Of a DNA stretch of 29,750 bases, positions 1 through 8,700 are shown one piece after another. The notes under the pieces are model-generated. The model had not been told where the DNA came from. It did no database searches and worked only from the letters and a program-made list of their open reading frames with translations. The stretch is from an uncultured Prevotella sp. (GTDB lineage Bacteria > Bacteroidota > Bacteroidia > Bacteroidales > Bacteroidaceae): the NCBI GenBank assembly GCA_946623195.1, contig CAMOQW010000014.1:1-29750 (forward strand), given 5' to 3'. The first letter of the stretch is position 1. Every line of letters starts with the position of its first letter. Position numbers and translations under genes: made by a program.

Positions 1-2
1 CG

Positions 3-77
3 GGCCGCCTCTCACTGTTTGTCCAAAACGCCGAAGAAGACGCATATTGGCCCTGTCTGGAGTACGTTGTGCCATAG
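3..77 (+). CDS. possible 3' end of an unidentified gene (partial)
   Basis: A reading frame is open from the left edge of the window to a TAG at 75-77 and would give the last 24 residues of a protein, ending WPCLEYVVP. The codons look like those of the real genes nearby (ctg, gtc, aac, gcc, gaa), but the stretch is too short for any family to be recognised. It could equally be non-coding sequence next to the nuclease remnant. Extending the sequence to the left would settle it. Confidence 0.25.
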   Translation, partial: GRLSLFVQNAEEDAYWPCLEYVVP

Positions 78-105
78 AATATATTAAATAATGTTGTAAA
101 GGTGC

Positions 106-420
106 ATGAGCAACCTCTCCCGTCTGCTGGACCGTCCGAAGGCATTGCAGGAGCGAGTCTTCAAGCGTCTGTTCGAGCAGGCCGAAATCGCCAAGTTCAC
201 ACCTAAGGAGCGGCAGGAGTATGAGGAGAGTGTCAAGGAATTCCGCGACTATTACAATACCGTGGACACGGCACATAAGAAGGGGCGTGCCGAAGGTCTT
301 ATAGAAGGTCATGCCGAAGCTAATAGGGAAAATGCCCGAAAGATGAAATCATTAGGAGTTACCTCTGACATCATTAGCCAAGTGACGGGTCTCAGCAAAG
401 AGGAAATCGATTTGTTATAA
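106..420 (+). pseudogene. C-terminal remnant of Rpn/PD-(D/E)XK recombination-promoting nuclease (putative transposase family)
   Basis: The 104 residues resemble only the C-terminal third of the Rpn / PDDEXK_2 'recombination-promoting nuclease/putative transposase' family. Features seen are the helical segment with RPKALQERVFKRLFEQAEIA, then FTPKERQEYEESVKEFRD, then a charged coiled stretch (KKGRAEGLIEG), and the typical tail SLGVTSDIISQVTGLSKEEI. Family members are usually about 300 residues with the PD-(D/E)XK nuclease core in the N-terminal part, and that core is absent here. In-frame stops at 85-87 and 97-99 close the frame just upstream. The ATG at 106 is therefore probably only the first Met inside a decayed copy. 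Its own hairpin terminator follows directly. It is most likely a non-functional leftover of a multicopy family, although a short expressed protein cannot be excluded. Confidence 0.7.
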
Positions 421-444
421 CTATTCTTTAGGGGAAGGAAAGAT

Positions 445-481
445 AAAAATGCCGGAATCATTTGGTGATTTCGGCATTTTT
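445..481 (+). terminator. intrinsic terminator after the nuclease remnant
   Basis: The arms 445-460 (aaaaatgccggaatca) and 466-481 pair over 16 positions with one G-U pair and a 5-nt loop (461-465). The left arm begins with A5 and the right arm ends with T5, so the hairpin can work in both directions. It lies 25 nt after the remnant's stop codon. Confidence 0.85.
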
Positions 482-550
482 GCTTACCTCTGAGGCCTTG
501 CCTCGAAGGTACTTTCCCCTCGACAAAAACAAAAAAAAACTGCCGTTTTG

Positions 551-582
551 TTTGGTTTTGTCCTCCCTTATTCGTACCTTTG
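551..582 (+). promoter_or_regulatory. Bacteroidetes-type promoter (TTTG-20-TAccTTTG)
   Basis: A -33 box TTTG lies at 551-554 and a -7 box TAccTTTG at 575-582, separated by exactly 20 nt, which is the Bacteroidetes primary-sigma pattern. Transcription should begin around 585-589, at the 5' foot of the first leader hairpin and about 300 nt before the start codon at 884. Confidence 0.8.
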
Positions 583-584
583 CC

Positions 585-840
585 GACGGAGTGGGTTTCG
601 AGCTATGCTCGCTTCTACCTTCAGGTGGAAGAAGGACCCGCTCCGGCAGAAGAAGCGTTATGCTCCAAACTTGCGGAACGAAAACGTAGGAAATTTTCCA
701 AGCAAGGCTGAATAAAGCAGGAGAGCAGAGCGGCTTCCGCGCATCAATGCGTGGGGCTGTGTCTCCAATTTCTTTATTCAGGTAATCTCACGACCTTCGT
801 CTCGGAACCGACAAAAGCAGCTCCGCGCCTCTGTCGTGTG
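585..840 (+). ncRNA. long structured 5' leader or non-coding RNA, family not recognised
   Basis: This gene-free stretch folds into at least three domains by eye. First, an outer stem cggagtgggt/acccgctccg encloses two hairpins (gagc-tat-gctc, and cttctacc-ttca-ggtggaag). Second, ctgaataaag (708-717) pairs perfectly with ctttattcag (772-781) and encloses ggaga/tctcc and a long inner hairpin at 737-754. Third, cacgac (789-794) pairs with gtcgtg (833-838) around a tcgg-aa-ccga hairpin. A consensus promoter sits immediately upstream. No poly-T terminator was seen before the ATG at 884, so it is probably a leader of the transglutaminase-like gene rather than a free RNA. I compared it from memory with tmRNA, RNase P RNA, 6S RNA and the cobalamin, TPP, c-di-GMP and fluoride riboswitches, and saw no signature match. 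Confidence 0.5.
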
Positions 841-883
841 GTAAGGGATATAAGAATAGTAACTATAAAAAATAAAACTAACT

Positions 884-2101
884 ATGAAACGGACAATTAT
901 TAGTATGGTGCTTGCCCTGTTGTGTGTAACAGGAATCTGTGCAGCCAAGAAAGTAAAGAACAAGGAAATGGTGGTGTTTAACCACTATGGAACTGAGGTG
1001 CAGATTCATCTCGATGCCTCAAAGCGAGTGAAAGTAAAGAAGGCTACGGACGATGAGATTACCAAGTGTATGACTTGGATAGAGTCAGCCACGGCGCAGA
1101 CCCTGAAGGACTGTCAGCAGAAGAAGCAAGAGCAGCACCTCTGTGACTGGGCCTATGTGAAGATGATAGACCGCTTGTCGCAGACCGCTTTGGGTAGTAC
1201 CAACGAGGCAGTGCTACTAATGACGAATATCCTGGGACGTTCGGGCTACGACGTACGAGTGTCACGTTTTGACAATGGACAGCTCAGAATGTTTTACCAG
1301 ACAGATGCTTTCGTGTACAGTAAATTGTTCTACACTATAGAAGGGAAAAATTATGTCCTATATGGTGATTCTGTAGCAGGCTCTGCTGGTAGGTTACTTG
1401 ACATTATCAGCTATCAAGATCGTCCTATCGACTTCCGCCAGAATCAGACGTTTGACGCTGTCCAGCTGACCGCACCGCGTACGCTGGTATCGCGGAAGAA
1501 TCCCGACTTCGCTTTCACGGTTCAGGTGAACAAGAACCTGATAGACTATTACAATGACATGCCTGCTTTTATGTATGACAACAATTTTATGACGCGTTGG
1601 ACGCTGATGGCCAATCGCCCGTTGGAACAGCACCTGCAACAGACGCTTGTGAAGGAGATGAAGGCAAAGCTGCAAGGCAAGAGTCAGTTGGAGCAGGTGC
1701 AGCAGTTGCTCTGGTGGATGCAGGGTAAGGTGGATTTGGAAGGTACTGTAAAGAATGCCGATACCTTCCTGTTTGGCTATGATGAAGATGTCTGGGGCTA
1801 CGACCGACCCTTCTATAGCGAAGAGACGTTGTTCTATCCCTATTGTGACACGGAAGACCGCAGCATTTTGTTAAGCCGTTTGGTGCGTGACGTCGTAGGT
1901 TTGGATTGTGTCTTCATCTATTATCCGGGCCATACTGCCGTTGGCGTGTGTATTACCGATGCCGATGTGAAGGGTGCCTATGTCGTCAAGAATGGTCGCC
2001 ACTATGTCGTTTGCGACCCCACCTATATTGGCAGCAATGTCGGCGAAGAGATGGATGGCATGGAGAATAATGAAAAGACTGTGATGACATTAGAGAAATA
2101 A
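884..2101 (+). CDS. secreted transglutaminase-like cysteine protein
   Basis: This 405-residue protein starts with a signal peptide (MKRTIISMVLALLCVTGICA, then AKK). Its C-terminal part looks like the transglutaminase-like fold of Bacteroidetes exported proteins. C321 lies in FYPYCDTEDRSILLSRLVRD, H350 in IYYPGHTAVGV and D378 in VVCDPTYIG, which gives a plausible Cys-His-Asp triad in the right order. Such domains either hydrolyse or cross-link peptide bonds, or survive as inactive binding modules; the substrate is unknown. Residues 22-290 show no family I can name. The gene follows the structured leader. Only 25 nt, without a terminator, separate it from the BspA-like gene, so co-transcription is likely. 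The start is fixed by the signal peptide. Periplasmic or surface location is inferred. Confidence 0.75.
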   Translation: MKRTIISMVLALLCVTGICAAKKVKNKEMVVFNHYGTEVQIHLDASKRVKVKKATDDEITKCMTWIESATAQTLKDCQQKKQEQHLCDWAYVKMIDRLSQTALGSTNEAVLLMTNILGRSGYDVRVSRFDNGQLRMFYQTDAFVYSKLFYTIEGKNYVLYGDSVAGSAGRLLDIISYQDRPIDFRQNQTFDAVQLTAPRTLVSRKNPDFAFTVQVNKNLIDYYNDMPAFMYDNNFMTRWTLMANRPLEQHLQQTLVKEMKAKLQGKSQLEQVQQLLWWMQGKVDLEGTVKNADTFLFGYDEDVWGYDRPFYSEETLFYPYCDTEDRSILLSRLVRDVVGLDCVFIYYPGHTAVGVCITDADVKGAYVVKNGRHYVVCDPTYIGSNVGEEMDGMENNEKTVMTLEK

Positions 2102-2126
2102 TCGATAAACTAAAAAACTAATAATT

Positions 2127-5100
2127 ATGAAAAAGATTCTTTTATCAGTAGTGTGCCTCATAGTTGTGGGCATGCAGAGTGTGAAAGCACAGGCGACTAT
2201 TACTGCGCCGACAATGCCGACAGAACTGACGCTCAGCGACAGTATAGAGTGTTATATGCTGAACGTCGGAACAGAGCGCTTTCTTGGTTCCAGCTATGAC
2301 CCTGCAAGAGTGGATATCTATGGTGAGAAGATAACCATCAAGATGCAGGCCGAAGGCGAGTACACGCTTCAGCGCATGTCGGATGAACTATATTTCTATA
2401 CTTATTCAGATAATATTAGCCAAACTACTTCAACAGGGACGGAAAGCAGATTTAAGTTCACAAAGGTTGACGGAGGATATAATATTCAAAGACTGTATAA
2501 CTACAGCGAGGCAGAATACGTGGGGGCCGTTACCAATGATTATAGAGTCTATTCCAATCATAAAGAGGATAACATCGTATGGAAACTGCTGCCTGCCACG
2601 GAAGTGACAGAGGTGTATATGGCCAAACTTCACCTCTATCATTTGCTGCTTTCAGCACAAGTCTTCGAAGGTTGTAATTTCGACAAGTTCACTGCTGTTT
2701 ATAACAATACTTCCAGTACGGCAGAGGAACTGAAGACTGCCTCGACACAGCTGGACAGAGCCATGAGCCTGACTACCTATTTCAGCGGAATGAATGCACA
2801 GTCTGATTATCCCATGCTCTTTGAAAATGACGAAGTCAAAGACTGGGAGCGACCAGAAACTTCCGGCAATTCTGATGCATATATTTACGCTTACCTGAAT
2901 CCAGAAGAGACTCGCACCCTGACGGCTACGGTGGTCGTTGACAAGGAGGCTACGATAAGGTTTAATCCGTATAACGATAATAGATATTGTGATAGGGGAG
3001 GTGATTGGCGTACTTGGAATAACAACTATTATTTTGAAGGAGATCAAACACAGAGATATTGCGAGATGGATGTCTATGTTGATGATAAATTAGTTCGAAC
3101 TATTAATAAAGACGAATTAGGCCGTGATTGGGTTTTCTTTGCAGAACTGACTCCAGGTAAGCATACCGTAAAGTGGGTTGGTCGGAACCCTTCTACCAGC
3201 AACAGCCAATATATTGACCTGCAATTTATACACGTTTTTGCAACGCCAAAGATTGAGGTCAGCTTGGCACAGGCAGGTAGCTTGGGTACTGAGGTGCTTT
3301 ACAATGTTGATAATATCGACAAGGTGAGAAATCTGAAGGTGAGTGGTCCGATGAATGCCGATGACTTTGCCAAGATAGACATGATGCCAATGCTCTTTGC
3401 ACTTGACTTAAGTGATGCTGAAGTGACTGCCATTGCTGATAATGAGTTTAACCGTGACACCCAAAACGGCGGTAAGAGCAGCAAGCAGTATCTGCATAAG
3501 ATAGTGCTGCCTAAGACTTTGAAGACCATCGGCTACCGTTCTTTCCGTTGTTCTTGTGTGGAGGATATAGATTTCACCGCAACAGCGTTGGAAACGTTAG
3601 GAGATGAAGCATTTATCGGCAGCTATGTAAAGAAGGCAATTCTTCCAGAAACAGTAAAGACTATAGGTAATGCAGTCTTCTCTTATTGCTACAATTTGGA
3701 AGAGGCCTATATGCCTAATACTGTTACAAGTCTCGGTAGCGAAATGTATAATCATGATTATCATTTGAGAAAAGCAACATTTCCTACAAGCTTAACTTCA
3801 ATTCCTGATTGGACATTCGATTGGTGTGAGGAGTTGGAGGACATGCCGTTGCACGATGGCATTACTTCCGTCGGGCAAGGAGCTTTTCAGATTACTTATG
3901 CTTACAACCCCCAATTACCTACCAGCATCAAGAGTTTTGGTGAGCGTTGCTTTATTTATGGTGGTCTGGATTCTGTTCCTCTTCGCGACAGCGTATCTAT
4001 TGGTACAGCAGCCTTTAAGTACTGCAAGATTCGCAACTTGACGATTCCAGAAAATGCAAAGTTAGGCAATCTCTGCTTTGCAGATAACAAGGAGATGGTG
4101 AGTGTCACCATGCCTACTACCTATTATGCATCGAATAACGATTCACCTATTCTTCGTTATAATGATGCTTTGCAGACTGTGACGTTGAAATCGCCTACCG
4201 TCGTGACAGGAAATTATCAAGACCGCACGTTGTGGGATTGTGGAACAGCAATGACTATCCGTGTGCCTCAGTACTTGCTGAACAGCTACAAGCAGGATAA
4301 GTTTTGGTATAATTACACACTCGAGGGCTTCAGCACGGCTGATGTTGACACATGGACTATCAACCAGCCGCTGACACTCTTCTCTCGCGACCGCTTTGAG
4401 GGTAGCCCCAGTTTGGTAGTCAATGGAAATGGTTATCTGACCATCAACGGTGAGACTGCTATGGAGCTGAACAATGTACAGACCAATGAGTATTTAAGCT
4501 GGCCTTGGATAGGTTCGACAGCTATGGTTATCTCGAACTGCGAAAATGTCAAGATTAACGGTACTGTGACACACCGTGCACACAGCTATGGAAATCGTTG
4601 GTATTATATTTGTCTGCCCTTCAACTTCAAAGTGTCAGACATCGTGACTGAGAATGGTGCCAAGTTTGCCATTCGCTATTATGATGGTGTCAGCCGTGCT
4701 GCCTCTTTGACCAATACGGGCAACTGGAAAGACCTGCCCATGGATACGGTCGTGACTGCAGGAACAGGTTTTATCTATCAGACCAGCAAGGAAGACTATA
4801 CGATATTCAAGGCCGTTGATGACGCTGACAAGCAGAATGTCATGGGTAATCAGGAATTTGCCAAATTGTTGCAGCCCAACTATGCAGAGGAATCTGCTCA
4901 CAGAGGTTGGAACCTGGTGGGTAATCCATATTTGGCCTACTACAACATTCATAAGCTGAACTTTACCGCTCCAATTACGGCTACGGTGGATAATTATTGG
5001 TATAATAGTTATAGTTGGGATTATTATAGCAACACCAGCTATCAGGCCTATTCTATCGTCGATGACGACTATGCCATCAAGCCTTTGGAGGCATTCTTCG

Positions 5101-5765
5101 TACAGTGCCCAGACGAGGTAAACACCATTTCGTTCCCGACAGCCGGCCGCCAATTGACAGCCACCATCGAGAGCCAAAATGCTGCTCCTGCTAGAAGAAC
5201 TCTTACCGCTACTCGTAAACTGGTAGACCTTGAACTGTCCGCAGAGGATATGACTGACCAAACCCGTGTGGTGTTTAACAGTCAGGCTTCTATGGAATAT
5301 GAGTCAGCTTGCGATGCCTCTAAATTTATGAGCGAGAATAAAATGATGCCGCAGATATATACTTTAGGTGGGAACGGTATCCAGTATGCCATCAATGAGC
5401 GTCCTGCTCAGGACGGCACGGTGCGCTTAGGACTCTATATCCCGGCAAATGGCAGCTATACACTGAAAGTGGTACGCAATAGAGAGGCTGGCCAGATTTA
5501 TCTGAAAGACAATGATTTCGATACAGTAACAGACATAACAAACGTGCCCTATAGCTTCTCGGCTGAGGCTGGTAAACTGGAGAATCGCTTCATGCTGGTT
5601 GCTGGTGACGTGACAGGTGTCCGTGAAATCACGACCTCTGCCACAGCCGACCAAACTCCCTCGATGTATGATTTGACAGGCCGTAAGGTTGAGAAGGGTA
5701 GCGTACATGGTGGTATCTATATCATACAACAGAATGGCAAGACTCGTAAGGTTAGTGTAAAGTAA
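2127..5765 (+). CDS. BspA-like leucine-rich-repeat surface protein
   Basis: This 1212-residue protein has a signal peptide (MKKILLSVVCLIVVGMQSVKA, cleavage near residue 21). Residues about 240-375 are beta-rich and resemble a carbohydrate-binding or jelly-roll module (VDKEATIRFNPY, LTPGKHTVKWVG). Residues about 395-720 carry LRR_5/BspA-type repeats of the form LPxTLKTIGxxxFxxC (for example IVLPKTLKTIGYRSFRC and AILPETVKTIGNAVFSYC). Residues about 823-1000 contain the WYYICLPFNF motif that recurs in Prevotella and Bacteroides surface proteins and has a partner in the next gene. The end (1180-1212) is YDLTGRKVEKGS...GIYIIQ...KVSVK, a sorting-tail-like C-terminus. BspA proteins of oral Bacteroidetes bind host matrix proteins and other bacteria; adhesion is inferred here. 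No terminator separates it from its neighbours on either side. Confidence 0.85.
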   Translation: MKKILLSVVCLIVVGMQSVKAQATITAPTMPTELTLSDSIECYMLNVGTERFLGSSYDPARVDIYGEKITIKMQAEGEYTLQRMSDELYFYTYSDNISQTTSTGTESRFKFTKVDGGYNIQRLYNYSEAEYVGAVTNDYRVYSNHKEDNIVWKLLPATEVTEVYMAKLHLYHLLLSAQVFEGCNFDKFTAVYNNTSSTAEELKTASTQLDRAMSLTTYFSGMNAQSDYPMLFENDEVKDWERPETSGNSDAYIYAYLNPEETRTLTATVVVDKEATIRFNPYNDNRYCDRGGDWRTWNNNYYFEGDQTQRYCEMDVYVDDKLVRTINKDELGRDWVFFAELTPGKHTVKWVGRNPSTSNSQYIDLQFIHVFATPKIEVSLAQAGSLGTEVLYNVDNIDKVRNLKVSGPMNADDFAKIDMMPMLFALDLSDAEVTAIADNEFNRDTQNGGKSSKQYLHKIVLPKTLKTIGYRSFRCSCVEDIDFTATALETLGDEAFIGSYVKKAILPETVKTIGNAVFSYCYNLEEAYMPNTVTSLGSEMYNHDYHLRKATFPTSLTSIPDWTFDWCEELEDMPLHDGITSVGQGAFQITYAYNPQLPTSIKSFGERCFIYGGLDSVPLRDSVSIGTAAFKYCKIRNLTIPENAKLGNLCFADNKEMVSVTMPTTYYASNNDSPILRYNDALQTVTLKSPTVVTGNYQDRTLWDCGTAMTIRVPQYLLNSYKQDKFWYNYTLEGFSTADVDTWTINQPLTLFSRDRFEGSPSLVVNGNGYLTINGETAMELNNVQTNEYLSWPWIGSTAMVISNCENVKINGTVTHRAHSYGNRWYYICLPFNFKVSDIVTENGAKFAIRYYDGVSRAASLTNTGNWKDLPMDTVVTAGTGFIYQTSKEDYTIFKAVDDADKQNVMGNQEFAKLLQPNYAEESAHRGWNLVGNPYLAYYNIHKLNFTAPITATVDNYWYNSYSWDYYSNTSYQAYSIVDDDYAIKPLEAFFVQCPDEVNTISFPTAGRQLTATIESQNAAPARRTLTATRKLVDLELSAEDMTDQTRVVFNSQASMEYESACDASKFMSENKMMPQIYTLGGNGIQYAINERPAQDGTVRLGLYIPANGSYTLKVVRNREAGQIYLKDNDFDTVTDITNVPYSFSAEAGKLENRFMLVAGDVTGVREITTSATADQTPSMYDLTGRKVEKGSVHGGIYIIQQNGKTRKVSVK

Positions 5766-5784
5766 CAAGACAAAAGTCTCGTCT

Positions 5785-8700
5785 ATGAAAAAGATAAGAT
5801 ATTTATCCCTGTTAATGCTGTTGTTGAGCAGCATTGCGCTATGGGCAAGACCTCATACGGCACCTGACCATCCGTCATTGCGTTTGGCGGATGGTGAGAC
5901 GCTGCTGACTGTCGTGGCCGACCCGCCAGAAGGTGGCTCGGTAAGTGGCGGTGGAAGCTATGTGGCAGGTAAGAGCGTCAGTCTCCGTGCCTCAGCCAAT
6001 AATGGTTTTCAGTTTGTCAACTGGATGCTCAATGGAGAGGTGGTTTCAACCACTGCAGCTTTTACCTATACAAAAGGTGATGCCGATGAAACACTCGTAG
6101 CCCACTTTGTCTATAATCCAGGTAACCCTGGTGAGCCTGCTGAACCTGTCAAGTTGTCACGGCTAACGCTTGTTGCCGATCCTGTTGACGGTGGCTCAGT
6201 GAGTGGAGGCGGTGATTTTGCAAAGGATACCCAGGTAAGTGTAATAGCCACGGCCAGTACCGGCTTCCAGTTTGTCAACTGGACCCGTGATGGCGAGGAA
6301 ATCTCTGTAGAGCGTAATTTTACCTATACCAAAGGTGATGCCGATGAAATACTGGTAGCCCACTTCATTTATCAGCCGGGTAATCCTGGTGAGCCCAGCG
6401 AACCAGACATAAAACCAATAGACAAGAAATACAAACTGACCGTAGTGGCCGAGGAAGGTGGCACGAATGTCAGTGGAAGTGGTGAATATGTCAGTGGTAC
6501 TCAGGTCACTTTGTCTGTGTCAATCTCTACTGGTTTCTCTTTATTGGGATGGTACAATGATGCCGACTCACTGCTGTCGACAAATACACGTTTTACTTAT
6601 ACGACGCAAGAAAGGGATGAGACAATTACAGCTCGTATCAAGTATTCTCCTGGTAATCCGGGAGAGCCTGATGAACCCAATCTGCCCAATAAGCCTAAAC
6701 CCCACAAGATAACAGTCATGGCTGTGCCTGCGGATGGTGGCAGTGTCAGCGTAGGTAGTGAAACGGTGATGGAGGGAGAACAAACCCGTATAAGAGCAGT
6801 AGCCAATACAGGTTTCGTGTTTCAGGGTTGGTATGTAGCTGATACGCTGTTCCAGTCGGCTGCAGATTTCAACTACACTATGGGGACTAAGGATATCAAT
6901 ATGGAAGCTCGTTTCATATATAGTCCTGGTAGCCCAAATGAGCCTGGTGAAGCTACAAAAAAATCGTACACCCTCTATTTGACATCTGTGCGCGGACTGC
7001 CTGGCCGTACGGTACAGTATCCTATTTATCTGTCGAGTCAGGACTCATTGACCAACATTCAGTTTAATATTACTTTTCCGGTTGGGCTGACCCCCAATCT
7101 GGAGAATGTTAAGCTGTCGGGTAAAGTGCAAGGTTATACACTACATAGTGAGGAAATTGCTGTTACAAGCGATGAGTCGCAAGGCTCTCCTCGACGGGCA
7201 GCTGATAGGGAAACGGCTTATCAGTTTACTTTGACCGATGGAAAATTGCCAGCTTGTAACACTCGTTTGATGACTATTGACGTTGCTATTAGTGAAGATG
7301 TCACAGATACCACTCAACAAGTAAAAATAAACCAGGTGACAGTAACAGATACGGAAGGCAACAATACAACGGCATCAACAAGAAATGGAGCTGTGGTGAT
7401 GCAGGAGTCATCAGGTGATGGCACCTATTATTATCTGACACTTATCACTACAGGTAGCGGACAAGCTACTGTCAACAGTCGTACAGTGAGAAATTCACTT
7501 CATGTCTTTGACCTCTTGGAGGGTTCTTCGACTAATGTCTATTTCGTGCCTGATAATGGCTACCATGTTGATAAGGTAATGCTCGACGAACAGGATATTA
7601 CAGAGCAAGTTCGTGTGAATAGTCGCTATTTGTTAAGTGATGTCAGAACGGATGCCACTATTACTGTGATGTTTGCTGAAGGAGCGTCCAGTGCATATAA
7701 TCTGACCGTTAAATCCCAGGGTGCTGGTGTCGTCAATTTTAATGGGCAGGATGTTCGAAACGGAGAACAAGTATTTACCGTCAGTCATGGTGCTCAGGCA
7801 GAAATCAGTATAACACCCGATGCAGGATATCATATAGGACAAGTACTGTTAAACGATACCATCGATGTGACCTCTCGGGTTGTTGAAGGCCTGTTTGTCA
7901 TCCAAAGTATGACATCGGCAAACAGTATTTCTGTTTCATTTGAGCAGAATCCTAAAGTTCCGAGTGTGGAGGTAACACAGGATGGTTATATGGTATCCCT
8001 ATCCAATTCGATGTCTGATGCCGTTATCCATTACACGCTATCGAATAGCCAGGCTGGCGAGCAGGTCTATACCGACTCGCTGACGTTGACAGCAGACTGC
8101 ACCATCAGTGCTTGGGCAACGCGAGAGGGCTATAACAACTCCGACACGATACAGTTTGTGTTTGTTGCTGCCGACGTGACGGTAGCCACTCCGCAGATAA
8201 CGAATGTGGGCAATGTGGTTAAGATAACGACTGCCACCGAGCAGGCTACTATCTACTACACCTTGGATGGTACGGAGCCTACGGCGAACAGCACGGTGTA
8301 TGCCGACAGCATCATAGTGGACCATAACTGTATGTTGAAGGCTATCGCTTTGCGTCAGAACTGGTTTACATCCGATGTGGCTACGTTCGAGGTTGACTGG
8401 ATTGTAACAGGTACAGCAACCTTCGACGGACTGGTGGCTACGGTCAGTGGCGACAAGACTTTGGACGATGCCTTTGAGGCAGCGGGCGGACGCAGCGAGG
8501 CAGCCAAGACCATTGCGGCTATCCGATGGAACAAGGAAACGGCAATGACGGAGAGCGACCTGCAGGGACTGAACAATCCGAACCTGCTGGTGTATGTCAG
8601 CGCTGAGGCTCTGGCTCCTGCCGGCGTGCAGAACGTGGTGATCAACGGTGTGGCCAAGAGCATTGTGCTGACGGATACGAAGGAGGGCAACGGCAACTTC

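Noticed and set aside
462..689. 75-residue open frame in the gap before the transglutaminase-like gene
   Set aside because: It starts inside the terminator hairpin, runs across the promoter and the leader hairpins, and shows no protein-like pattern.
585..840. tmRNA, RNase P RNA or a common riboswitch
   Set aside because: None of the conserved cores I know for these RNAs is visible (for example no GAGGAAAGTCC and no tRNA-like ends). A covariance search could still overturn this.
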